Source: Lasiodiplodia sp. COLG20
Lineage: Eukaryota; Ascomycota; Dothideomycetes; Botryosphaeriales; Botryosphaeriaceae
DNA: 64,000 bases
Assembly (NCBI GenBank): GCA_009801085.1
Contig: VNWV01000001.1
Location: forward strand, 1,426,001 to 1,490,000
Direction: 5' to 3'
Translations under genes and position numbers: made by a program
The notes under the pieces: model-generated
The model's input: the letters and a program-made list of their open reading frames with translations, nothing else
The model's database searches: none
What the model was told of the DNA's origin: nothing
In this document: positions 53,881 through 62,837 of the stretch, piece by piece
Position numbering within the stretch: position 1 is the stretch's first letter
How the letters are laid out: each line of letters opens with the position of its first letter

Positions 53881-54543
53881 ATGACGATGGAGTACCGCCG
53901 CGGCTGGCTGATGTCGACCTGTTTCTTCTCCAGTCTGATCACGCCGCATCTTTGCACGTTGCGTGAACGCGGCAGCAGCATTCCGCTCAAGCCGCCGCTG
54001 CCAATATCTCTGCCTCGGCGTGTTCGAGGGCCGGCGAAGGGAGAACAGAGAGGAGCGCGCGAAGAGGGCGGTGATGTGGTATTTCCGCCGACGCAGCCGC
54101 AGCCGCAGCCGAGACCGTTCTCATCCTCGTCGTCATCGTCATCCGGCAGCCGCCAGAGTGGCGATCGATCAGCAGCAGCAACAGCAGCAGCAGCAATAGT
54201 AGTAGAGCCACCGGTAGTATCAGAAACACCGCCCCGGACATTGTCTCGACAAGAACGACGGGCAGGACAGCGGACGGTGGATCGGGCACAGCGGGAAGCA
54301 GAGCGGGAACAGCGGGCCGCGGCAGGACAGGAGGAACAGGCTGCCCCACCTCACCACGGCTGGTTTCACCGCGACTTATGGTTCCGCCTCGACAGACCGA
54401 CGAGGAATGGTGTATTGCTCATATTGTTTGTTTTCCTGGTGGTAATAACCATCGTCCTCTGGATAGCCTGGTGGAATGATCATAGGAGGATTGCTGATGA
54501 GGAGGCCGCTGCGAGTAAAACTAGACCTGAGAACAGGCGATAA
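53881..54543 (+). CDS. Putative single-pass membrane protein
   Basis: The frame from the ATG at 53881 gives 220 aa. The middle is Pro/Gln/Ser- and Ala-rich (a CAG/CAGCAG repeat on the DNA). An Arg/Glu-rich helix follows (RQERRAGQRTVDRAQREAER). The C-terminus has one clear TM (GVLLILFVFLVVITIVLW) and a short charged tail. The 5' end is doubtful: a nearby GTGAGT...CTGCAG pair at about 53702-53760 suggests an upstream exon that would enter in another frame. The C-terminal TM part is the best supported. Family unknown. Confidence 0.4.
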   Translation: MTMEYRRGWLMSTCFFSSLITPHLCTLRERGSSIPLKPPLPISLPRRVRGPAKGEQRGAREEGGDVVFPPTQPQPQPRPFSSSSSSSSGSRQSGDRSAAATAAAAIVVEPPVVSETPPRTLSRQERRAGQRTVDRAQREAEREQRAAAGQEEQAAPPHHGWFHRDLWFRLDRPTRNGVLLILFVFLVVITIVLWIAWWNDHRRIADEEAAASKTRPENRR

Positions 54544-54681
54544 TGACAGACAATGATGCTGGCGAGTTTTGTTGTCTGGATTCTTCACCGGGTTTCTTGG
54601 AGAAGAGGTAAAGTAGCTTTAGCAGAAAATTAATTGCAATCTTTTATCTCCGGAAACGAAAGGGCTTCAAGTGAAAAAAGA

Positions 54682-54774
54682 TATACATGGGTAGCTGAAA
54701 CTATGCTCCCGATGTGGATGTAGAAATTTTAATTCCAATTCACATCAGTATAATAGCTTCAATACCCATACATG
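54682..54774. repeat. Fold-back repeat, copy C
   Basis: About 93 bp with arms ACATGGGTAGCTGAAACTAT and the partner ATAGCTTCAATACCCATACATG-like end. The inner part has diverged, so this is an older copy of the family. Confidence 0.75.
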
Positions 54775-54885
54775 TTCTTTTCCGTTGTTTTTTTTTAAAA
54801 AAAAAAGAAAAAGAAGAAAAGCTGAAGTATACTTTAGTTAGAGCGAAGAATAGTAGGGCTCCCAAGCTCTATTTTAGAAAAATAA

Positions 54886-54976
54886 CATGTATAGGTATTG
54901 GATGCTATCGTCCAGAAGAAGAAAGTGGAAATAAAAATTCTCCATACACGTCCGAATATCAGCTTTAACTACCCCG
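54886..54976. repeat. Fold-back repeat, copy D
   Basis: About 91 bp: left arm TATAGGTATTGGATGCTATC, right arm TATCAGCTTTAACTACCCCG, with GTCCAGA/GTCCGAA inner words. Diverged copy, 112 bp after copy C. Confidence 0.7.
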
Positions 54977-55195
54977 ATTTACTCTTATTTGTCTCCTTCG
55001 AGATCACTTATGTCGAGGTTGATGTTGGACCATACCCAAAGACAATCCTGGTTGTTTAGACAAGATCTAGAAACAATGCTTTGTTCGGAGATGCAGAAAC
55101 AATGTCTCATGTTCAGACAAGATTCAGAAGCAATGCCTCGCACACAAAACTATTTAACCAGCACCATACCAGACCAATGCAAACCGGAAAACACC

Positions 55196-55723
55196 ATGGC
55201 TACCGAATTCCGCGTCCTGATGGGCACCTTCGCCCTGATCTACCTCGGTGGCAACCTTCTTCCCTGCCTTCCCCCCTTCGTCGCTAACGTCGTCGCCATC
55301 TGCCTCGACGTGGCCATTCTCTTCCTGGACTTCATCTTTTGGCGCGCCGTCGTCATGTACTTCTGGCGCTTGCTTCTCGCTCATGACCAAACCCCGGCTC
55401 CACAGACGCACCCGGCTTTTTTCCTCGTCTGGCGCCGTGGGCCTGCTCCAGCAGCTGCCCGCAATGCGCTCATCTCCTCCATCCTGAACAGCGTCGAGGC
55501 CACACCTGACTTCAGGTGCGCCATCTGCTTGGCTGACGGTGCTGAGGTCGCTGAGGAGGAGCCTGCTCCTGTCGTCGTCAGGCTAGTTTGTGGCCATTAC
55601 TTTTGCCGTGAGTGCATCACGGCCTGGCTGGCCGATAGGCATAACACTTGTCCACTGTGCCGCCGGAAGCTCTTCAGAGAGCCTCGGGTTAGTATTCCCG
55701 TGTACGGAGTGTTCGAGGGGTAA
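55196..55723 (+). CDS. RING-finger protein 1, membrane-associated E3 ligase candidate
   Basis: 175 aa from the ATG at 55196 (ACACCATGG context, better than upstream in-frame starts). The N-terminal 60 residues are hydrophobic and hold one or two TMs (for example VANVVAICLDVAILFLDFIFW). The RING is C3HC4: Cys108, Cys111, Cys132, His134, Cys137, Cys140, Cys152, Cys155. RING proteins of this kind recruit an E2 and ubiquitylate membrane or nearby proteins. The stop codon sits in GGGTAAGT, a good splice donor, so the protein may continue in an unseen exon. It is the first of three co-oriented RING genes. Confidence 0.82.
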   Translation: MATEFRVLMGTFALIYLGGNLLPCLPPFVANVVAICLDVAILFLDFIFWRAVVMYFWRLLLAHDQTPAPQTHPAFFLVWRRGPAPAAARNALISSILNSVEATPDFRCAICLADGAEVAEEEPAPVVVRLVCGHYFCRECITAWLADRHNTCPLCRRKLFREPRVSIPVYGVFEG

Positions 55724-56079
55724 GTTTCTCTTTCGCTAACAAAGTACTTCTTGCGAAAGGAATACGGCGTTGCGAGAGAAGAGAGCTGGCCGGCTGCGTA
55801 AGACTCAGAAAGGAGTGGCAGGAAAAATGTCTCCTGCCGAAAGTGCTTGTTGACTGCCTGATATCTCAGAGCCGGCTGGCTTGTGCTGGTTCGACTGTTG
55901 CTTATTATATTTAGTAAATGACGATTCTTTGGCTTTTCTTTCCATCACTGACTGATCTGCCGTGTTAGCGGCGCGCAATGTTGAACACCGTGCACATTTC
56001 ATGAGCGCCCTCGCAGACCCAGACACTTCCCCACCACCACCACACAATCCACCCAACTTCCCTGAGGCGCCACCTCAAA

Positions 56080-56727
56080 ATGGACGCCCTCTGGGAAATT
56101 TACGGCAGGAGCCGACGGGAGAGGAGTTTAACCCCTATTCCGTCCTACTCTCCCCCTCCCCAGTCCCCGGAGCCGCGCGGCCCCCGCCGTCTCCACGAAA
56201 TCCAGACCGCGGAGGAAGAAGATCGGGCCATTATGATCCTTTCACACCTGAGACCCATCATGTCTCCTGCCAATCTGGAGGACAGCAGGTGTATCATCTG
56301 CTTAGATCCCCTTCCTGAACCAACACATGATGGCGATGCTCTCGCTGTGGAGCTCCGTTGCGGCCACGCTTACTGCCGCGACTGCATTATGCCCTGGCTT
56401 CTCGAGGTGCCCAATGACTGCTGCCCGTACTGCCGCCGCCGGCTCTCGGAGGAACCGTTGACAGTTACGCCTCGTGACGGTTCTGATTCCGAAGCGTCCT
56501 CGTCGGCTATTGGAGAGGAGGAGCATGGCGACACTGTGATGGGTGACGATGATGGAGAGGACCACGATGAGGAAGAAGTTGCAGATTCTGGCGACGAGAT
56601 GGATGAAGACGACCACGACAGAGCCTCGGTTGGCTCCTCGGAGGGGGATGAGGGCGAAGATGATGTGCAGCTGGGCACCATGTACGTTGGCGGCCTCAGG
56701 AGGAGCGCCCGCCACAGGGGAAACTGA
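56080..56727 (+). CDS. RING-finger protein 2, acidic C-terminus
   Basis: 215 aa, intron-free, ATG at 56080 after a CCACCT-rich leader. The RING is C3HC4: Cys71, Cys74, Cys94, His96, Cys99, Cys102, Cys115, Cys118. There is no TM. Residues about 135-195 are extremely acidic (Asp/Glu runs such as GDDDGEDHDEEE), ending in a basic RRSARHRGN tail. It is a candidate soluble E3 ubiquitin ligase; the acidic region could bind basic nuclear proteins (inference). It lies 356 bp downstream of RING 1. Confidence 0.82.
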   Translation: MDALWEIYGRSRRERSLTPIPSYSPPPQSPEPRGPRRLHEIQTAEEEDRAIMILSHLRPIMSPANLEDSRCIICLDPLPEPTHDGDALAVELRCGHAYCRDCIMPWLLEVPNDCCPYCRRRLSEEPLTVTPRDGSDSEASSSAIGEEEHGDTVMGDDDGEDHDEEEVADSGDEMDEDDHDRASVGSSEGDEGEDDVQLGTMYVGGLRRSARHRGN

Positions 56728-57325
56728 AGATTATCACGGCACACTGCTGGCATATGAAGAGATACTGGGAAGTTCAGCCACGCACAAGCAGTCAGCCCTC
56801 CGGAAAGTACCATGAAAACAATAACCAGGCCTAATCAGCAAGGATGAAGAAGGCGTTCTGCGGGAACTTTTCAAGAGAAAAAATGAGTAAGTCGATCTTT
56901 GAATTTGCGAGTACGGATTCTAACAGAAGCAGTCCTCGCGAGCCTGGAGATGTCACGCCAATAGAACATTGGTAGAAAGCTGAACAAAATCACTGTGCCA
57001 TCCATTCTGACTTTCTCTGCCTGCACCCGTCCATTCCGCAATGTGTGATCCGCAAGAGACGTGACATGTCTGGCCCTTTTCCCATCTAAACCACAATGCC
57101 ATCCCTGCCCTAGCGACATCCCAAACAGAGGCGCGCCTCTCTTGCCCAACCCTGCCCGCAACCCTGCGTTGGGGTTGGGAGAAGGCAAGTATGACAAGAC
57201 TATCCTGCTGGCTTTCCGCGACATTTTCTTGACAAGTGCCGGTCTATAGGGAAGTGTCGCAGCCGGCGGCCAGCATTCAGAATAACAAGGACCCAGGCGC
57301 AACCATGCTTCCTAGGGAAAATGGC

Positions 57326-57403
57326 CTTTGTGGGTAGCTGAAGTGTATGTAGAGTTTTGAATTCCACACTCTTGTCCAGACGATAGCTTCAACCATCCAT
57401 GAC
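57326..57403. repeat. Fold-back repeat, copy E
   Basis: About 78 bp: left arm TGGGTAGCTGAAGTGTATG, right arm GTCCAGACGATAGCTTCAAC followed by CATCCATG. Shorter centre than the other copies. Confidence 0.75.
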
Positions 57404-57727
57404 ATGAGCAGGATTTAACGCTAGCCATGGGCGGTGAGAGGGGACTGTAGTGTTAGTGAATGAGTCAATTCTGACTTGGTGCGGAACGCTGGCAGTCATG
57501 GGAAGAGGGTAGCAAACAAATTGCCCCATAACACCCTGCAGTGCATGGTTCAAGAACGATGGCGCTATTGAGTGTACATTCACAGCCACTTTCGCATTCA
57601 TGATCTGCAGCTCTGAGCGGCTCTTCTCCTTACCACGACAAACTCCCCTTCCCAAGCACCTGCGCTCCTCACCCACGGGCAACTCTGACAGACTTTGAAG
57701 TCGGGTTGCAACCGCAACGCTTTCAAC

Positions 57728-59725
57728 ATGCCACCAGTTACGAGGCGCCAGGCGCAAAGGCAAAGGGAGAGCGAGAACGACGATATCGAGAATCCTCCGG
57801 CCACCGTCCCCTCTATGCCAGTCACTGTCCTCCCTAGGCCAGCCACTCCCCCCACTACGCCTCCGTCTACTCATACCGAGGATAGCAGCGATGAGAGCAG
57901 TGAGGAGCGCTTCTTAGTGGAGTATTCCCCTGAGGACATGAGCGATGTTGTGCGTGAGCCGTCGCCAACACGGCTTCTGGTCATCAAGAGGCTTTTGGTA
58001 CCCGGAGTGCCGGACCTTGAGGACCAACCCATCTGCACGATCTGCCAGCACGATTTCCCTAAGCCCACCGCTGACTGCCCTCTTCCTGCGAAAAAGCTGC
58101 CATGCGACCACTTTTTCTGCAACGAGTGCATAACCCACTGGCTCCAGGACCCCTGGTTCGACACCTGTCCGGTCTGCCGCAAGGAAGTGATCACGTACCA
58201 GCCTGGTACCGGTCTGCCTGATGGAGAAGCCGAAAATGATCCCGAGCAGGAGAACGCGGCTCCGGCACTGACCCCGAATCAGGCACGCATCGCAGCCCTG
58301 GAGCAGGCGATCTTCATGAACAACGAAGAGATCCGCCTGTACAACAACTACCTCCGCGAGGCCCAGCAGGCTCCCGGAAACCGCGCCCCCCTCCGGGACA
58401 TCACCGCCACGGGCGAGTTCCACGAGCGTCCCAACGAGGAGAACCGCGGCCGCGTCCCCCTTGGAGAGCTGACCAACGGCATTCCAACCTTCAGCAGGGC
58501 CACGACTCTTCAGGATCTGACGACCCGCGACGCCCAGCGCGCCCAAGCCATCCGGGATGCCGACCGTGCTCGCGTCAACCGCGCCAACCGTGTCGAACGC
58601 ATGTCCCTCTTTCAAGCCTCCAACGGCGGCGGTCCGGTCCGCGGTCGCCACCCGCTCCAGGACGTCACCAACGCGAGTCCGGCCCACAGCCTCCTCGATG
58701 TCGATGAGGACATGTCCGACGTCCAGCCGCAACAGCGCCGCGGCCGCACCCCCTACCCGACCACCCGCGTGCGCCCCAGTACGCCGCCTGCCCGCTCGCG
58801 CTTCGGCCGCAGCCGCAGCCCGATCCGCGACCTGACTAACCCGCGCACCTACCGTTCCCGCCGCGCGCCCATCCAGCTGCCGCAGCTGCTCCGGCCCGGC
58901 CAGCCGCGCGCCCTGACTCCCAGCGACCATGGCCGCGGCGACGGCGGCCGCAGGATCTCCATCAGGTCAACCGCCACAGCGTCGTCCGTCTACACGCTCG
59001 CGCCCTCGGAGCCCCTTTCCACCGGCGAGACCGTCTTCACGCTGGCGCCCGAGTTCCCTCTGGCCGCGGCTGCGAACGACGAAGACTCCATGCTCCGCAG
59101 CGACATGCGCCCGGGCTTCTTCGACGCCGAGGCCATGATCCCCGACCGCTTCTCGAGGGGCGACCCCGACTTTGAGTCTGACTCCGATGACGACGGCTCC
59201 GACGCCGAGACCGCCGGCCGCCGCACCCCGCGCCCTACTACCGGCTCCCCCGACGTACGCCGCCTCCTCTGGTCCCGCAGCTCCGTCTCGCCCACCCCTC
59301 GCGCCTCCAGCTCCAACCTGGCGCCCAACCTCAACGCAACCTGGACCCCCCTCCAAGGCTACTCCACCACCGTCCTTATCGACGTCGCTTGCCTCCGCTC
59401 GCAGCGCGCACTACTCCTCAACGCCATCCGCTTCGCCGGGCGCGGGCAAGCCGAAGAAGCGTTCCGCGCGATGCTGCGCGTGGCCGAGGCCTCTGACGGT
59501 CGCGCCGTCGCTGTCGATCCGCTGTTCCGCGCCATGGAGCAGGCGGGCCGCGACGAGCTGGTGGCGCTGGCGCGCACCCAGGCGAGTGGGGTGGTGAACA
59601 GGATGAATAGTCCCCTGCGGCGCAGGAGGATTTTTGAGGCGGGAGGGGTGGTGGGGTTGAGGCCGGAGATTGTGGATGCCGTCCGCAGGCTGGCGAGGAG
59701 GATGGTTAATTTGCTGAGGGGTTGA
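57728..59725 (+). CDS. RING-finger protein 3 with destruction-box-like repeats
   Basis: 665 aa, intron-free, ATG at 57728. The RING is C3HC4: Cys103, Cys106, Cys126, His128, Cys131, Cys134, Cys147, Cys150. A helix follows (ARIAALEQAIFMNNEEIR). Then a long Arg/Pro/Ser-rich, probably disordered part carries a recurring motif: RAPLRDITA (219-227), RVPLGELTN (242-250), TTLQDLTT, RHPLQDVTN (307-315) and RSPIRDLTN (363-371). Two of these fit the D-box consensus RxxLxxxxN exactly. The C-terminal 120 residues are ordered again, with a helical RALLLNAIRFAGRGQAEEAF region. It is a candidate E3 ligase whose level may be controlled by the cell cycle (inference). Confidence 0.85.
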   Translation: MPPVTRRQAQRQRESENDDIENPPATVPSMPVTVLPRPATPPTTPPSTHTEDSSDESSEERFLVEYSPEDMSDVVREPSPTRLLVIKRLLVPGVPDLEDQPICTICQHDFPKPTADCPLPAKKLPCDHFFCNECITHWLQDPWFDTCPVCRKEVITYQPGTGLPDGEAENDPEQENAAPALTPNQARIAALEQAIFMNNEEIRLYNNYLREAQQAPGNRAPLRDITATGEFHERPNEENRGRVPLGELTNGIPTFSRATTLQDLTTRDAQRAQAIRDADRARVNRANRVERMSLFQASNGGGPVRGRHPLQDVTNASPAHSLLDVDEDMSDVQPQQRRGRTPYPTTRVRPSTPPARSRFGRSRSPIRDLTNPRTYRSRRAPIQLPQLLRPGQPRALTPSDHGRGDGGRRISIRSTATASSVYTLAPSEPLSTGETVFTLAPEFPLAAAANDEDSMLRSDMRPGFFDAEAMIPDRFSRGDPDFESDSDDDGSDAETAGRRTPRPTTGSPDVRRLLWSRSSVSPTPRASSSNLAPNLNATWTPLQGYSTTVLIDVACLRSQRALLLNAIRFAGRGQAEEAFRAMLRVAEASDGRAVAVDPLFRAMEQAGRDELVALARTQASGVVNRMNSPLRRRRIFEAGGVVGLRPEIVDAVRRLARRMVNLLRG

Positions 59726-60489
59726 TTGTGTGTGTGCTGCTGCTGTTGGACGGTTGGTGGGAGCGGCTGATACGACGATTTTGCTGGGATTGCTGATTAC
59801 GATTGCGAGGAGACCGACATACTGGAGCAGCTGCTGTTTGCGAAAAAAAGACGAGATTGGGATACTGATACTGCAGCGGCTGCCTTTTACGAGAACGATC
59901 AGATTGCGATACTGCCCGGGCCAGCTGCTTTTTACGAGAGAAACGAGACAGACATATTGCAGCAGCTGGGCCTTGGGACCGATATTCTGGAGGAGCTGGA
60001 GCTTTCAAAAAAAGACTAGATGGAGATGTTAGATTAGCTCGAGCTTGGAACCAGATAGACTAGATTGTGCGCCAAGATATGTCCCTAGCTGATAGGGACT
60101 TCGAGGATGCCATGTGGGCTTCTCTCTGGCGGCACTGTAGCTTAGAGCGCTGAAGCGCCATGTGAATTAAGAGGGATACCTTAGCTTCTGATGCTACAAA
60201 TGGTGAACCGTGATGATAGCCAAGTTTGTGCTGTAGCCTCAATCTCGTGAAGCCAAACCCCAAGCCCACGACCAAATTGAACCACCAGAGCGCCGACATA
60301 TCTAGGATAATAACGTAGGGAGCTGACGCTATCGTCCGGACGTAAATGTAGACTTATTTAATCGACATTTACGTCCGGACGATAGCTTCAGCTCCCTACG
60401 TAGGTCGGGTTCACTTGCTTGCGAGGAGAATCATAGAGAATCAATTTGTCTTTTAGTACTACCATTGCCTAGAAGCCCGATCCCTGAGT
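59726..60489. other. Intergenic
   Basis: About 0.76 kb between convergent genes. From 59780 to 60020 a repeated pattern of GATAYTGSAGCAGCTG-like words recurs several times, a diverged short tandem array. Copy F of the fold-back repeat follows. No gene seen. Confidence 0.5.
60313..60401. repeat. Fold-back repeat, copy F (nearly perfect hairpin)
   Basis: 89 bp. The left arm starts ACGTAGGGAGCTGACGCTAT and the right arm is its inverse with a single visible difference, around a short AT-rich loop. It is the best-preserved copy, so probably the youngest. Target-site duplication is unclear. Confidence 0.9.
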
Positions 60490-61746
60490 TCAGCGCTTGG
60501 TGGCAGGCACTGTGGCAACCTCGTTGGTCTTGATAGACTGAGCGACCTCGAGATAGTACGAATGGATCCACCCATACCCAAGCATCTCCAGTCCCTCCCA
60601 CATGTCCGTGACGACGACTCCCTCGCGGTTCGCCGGATCAAACGTGTCCGGGCCCTCAACCTTAGAGATCCATAGCTCCCTGTCGGCCGGCAGGACCCCA
60701 CCCGCAAAGAACCGTCCCCCCTCCAAGGCAAATTGGCAATACCAATCCTCCTCCTCCTCGATGATAACCATGTGCTCGTCGTCGAACACAAAGCCGCGCT
60801 TGGTTTCGCCCCACTTGAGGTGGTTGTGACGCATAGCGCAAAGAACTATCAGATGACCGATCCTGATGCCTTTCTTGCTCCTGGCTACGCATTCGTGTAG
60901 GTCTCGCAGCGGGATCCTGACGCCATCGGTCTTGTCGACTGAGCCTCCGAAGTAGAATGCCATGAGGGAGGTGCAGGTCTTGGTGAGATAACAGTTCCGA
61001 TAAGGGATCAAGTCGAAGAGCGTGACAGGGTTGGAAGAATACCCAAAGAACGTGCATTCCTTCAGCCAGGTGCTCAGATTCTGGGTGATACTCAGGCCAA
61101 CCTCCTCAACCTTATCGTTGACGTCGTCAGTGTCGTCGAGCGAAGAATCGGCCTCACTTTCGCTATCCTCCAAGGCTTCCGACGCTCTGTACTGCAGTTC
61201 CTTCGCGTCTTCGCAGCATCCAGAGTGATAGTTCGGGCAGATATCTGCATCGAAGATGAACATGCCTCGAGAAAGCTTCTCGTCGCCCTGAAAGCTGATA
61301 TCAATCGTTCTGGAGATACCGAACACGTCGGCGAGTAAGGGGTGGAACTCCAGTTCATTCCAAGGACGGTAGGTGTACAGTACACGGCCATGATGGCCGC
61401 CGAGCCTTCTTGGGAGGTTCCAAAAGAAGTCGCTGTGCAGAAAGTCTCTCCAGGCGGCCGGCGCCTCATGGCGACTGTAAACTTTAGCCCTTCCATTGAC
61501 AATCATCTCGGAACGCATAGACGTGCTGTTCGCAATAAGCTTGACGGATTCTTTCCAGCTGCGGTTGACCAGGCGGCATGTCATGAGGTCCCTCAGGCCC
61601 GCAGTGCGATTGTTTGTGTCGTAGACAAGTGACTTCAAGATCGACTCGCGCATCTCGGCAATACCAAAGACACGGTGAACGGCGGACTGCGCTTCGTTGC
61701 TTGCCGATCCGGAGGTCGGCTCCAGAGGTGGCTGGACGGTCTGCAT
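60490..61746 (-). CDS. F-box-like hypothetical protein
   Basis: 418 aa from the ATG at 61746 (GCCATGC context); the longer frame starts with GTG and lacks protein-like sequence. Residues about 22-75 (VFGIAEMRESILKSLV then TCRLVNRSWKESV) have the helical pattern of a fungal F-box. A large domain of unknown type follows, with an acidic stretch (SESEADSSLDDTDD) and later FDDEHMVIIEEEEDWYCQF. F-box proteins link targets to SCF ubiquitin ligases; that role is only suggested by the N-terminus. Intron-free. Confidence 0.7.
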   Translation of the reverse strand: MQTVQPPLEPTSGSASNEAQSAVHRVFGIAEMRESILKSLVYDTNNRTAGLRDLMTCRLVNRSWKESVKLIANSTSMRSEMIVNGRAKVYSRHEAPAAWRDFLHSDFFWNLPRRLGGHHGRVLYTYRPWNELEFHPLLADVFGISRTIDISFQGDEKLSRGMFIFDADICPNYHSGCCEDAKELQYRASEALEDSESEADSSLDDTDDVNDKVEEVGLSITQNLSTWLKECTFFGYSSNPVTLFDLIPYRNCYLTKTCTSLMAFYFGGSVDKTDGVRIPLRDLHECVARSKKGIRIGHLIVLCAMRHNHLKWGETKRGFVFDDEHMVIIEEEEDWYCQFALEGGRFFAGGVLPADRELWISKVEGPDTFDPANREGVVVTDMWEGLEMLGYGWIHSYYLEVAQSIKTNEVATVPATKR

Positions 61747-62133
61747 GGCGATCGGACGACGAGGGTGCCAAGGCGTTGCGGCGGCGTGGATGGGAGTCGT
61801 GATTGAGTGACGGTGTTGAAGGCAGCGCACCCAGCTGTCGCGCACAAGATTTAACACCCCGTCATCGCGCATAAGATCTAACACCCACCCGGCGCAAGTT
61901 CTTCCGGCCGATATCCCGTTCGGGCATCCATCCATCACTATCCGGAAGGGCCCTCTTCTTCCTCCCTCCTCACCCGTTCACTCCTCCACCATCCATCCTC
62001 TCACTCCGCCTCACCCGCCTCACCCCACCACCACCGCGCCGCATCCGCCCAGCGCCAAAAGCCCATCCAACCGCCTCGCCAACCCCTCCAAGCTCTTCAA
62101 AACCCACAATCCAAACCTCTCGCAACCGCAACC
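61747..62133. promoter_or_regulatory. Divergent upstream region, F-box-like and small TM gene
   Basis: 387 bp between two outward-facing ATGs; pyrimidine-rich on the right side. No other gene seen. Confidence 0.45.
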
Positions 62134-62637
62134 ATGCAAAAACAACTCCTCGCCTTCATCATCGTCGGCATCTCCCTCTCCGGCCTGATCCTCGGCTCCG
62201 TCGTCATCTTCTGCTTCGTCAAAGCCTTCCGCGAAGCGCACCTGCTGGACGACGGCATCCCCGGCGCCGAGTACTACCGCGGCCCCAGCTACTCGATGGA
62301 AGAGCTCCAGCGCCGCAAGGACCTCGCGCGCTCGAAGAAGCAGCAGAAGCGCCGCGCCCGCAACGGCAGCGCCGACACCAGCATCACCAACAACACCACC
62401 AAGCGCGGTCGCTCCAGCAAGCCGCGCTAGCGCTCCAACAGCTTCACCAGCACTTTCCGTCCCGCTGCTACCCGTGTCATGAATAGCATTAGTGCTAATA
62501 CGAGCATGACGCATCTCGTGCCCTTCCGCAGGCAGAGGTCGGCGGAGGATGTCAAGTTGAAGCATGTGCCGTTCTATTGGGAGAAGGGCGCGATGAAGGG
62601 GAAGAGGAGCGGGTCCGCGCCGCCGTTGAGGTGGTGA
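62134..62637 (+). CDS. Small single-pass membrane protein, frame interrupted by TAG
   Basis: The ATG at 62134 (CAACCATGC) opens 98 codons to a TAG at 62428-62430. There is one TM near the N-terminus (LLAFIIVGISLSGLILGSVV), then a basic region (SKKQQKRRARNG). Past the TAG the same frame stays open for 68 more codons with ordinary composition (FRPAATRVMNSISANTSM, then LKHVPFYWEKG) and ends at TGA 62635-62637. The options are a nonsense mutation, a sequence error, an intron I cannot see, or stop readthrough. If only the first part is real, the gene is 62134-62430. Family not recognised. Confidence 0.55.
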
Positions 62638-62639
62638 AT

Positions 62640-62832
62640 CATCGTCGTGGTCCTCGTCGTCGTCGCAGAAGCAGCAAGACTAGCACAACAGGAACAGAAA
62701 AAGCGACAGCAGAAGCGACAGAAAACGAAGCAGAAGCAGAAGCGACAGAAAAAGAAGCAGAACACGAAGAAGAAAAGAAAAGAAGAGAGAAAAGGAAATA
62801 GCAGCAGTGCCAAAAGCGGAGCGTGGAGCTGA
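62640..62832. repeat. Purine-rich low-complexity tract
   Basis: A long run of GAAGCAGAAGCGACAGAAAA-like words just after the small TM gene. The plus strand is open here but encodes only Lys/Arg/Gln runs. Probably not a gene. Confidence 0.65.
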
Positions 62833-62837
62833 TGATA

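Noticed and set aside
57914..58930. 338-codon minus-strand frame over RING 3
   Set aside because: Shadow of the RING 3 gene caused by high GC; no motifs.
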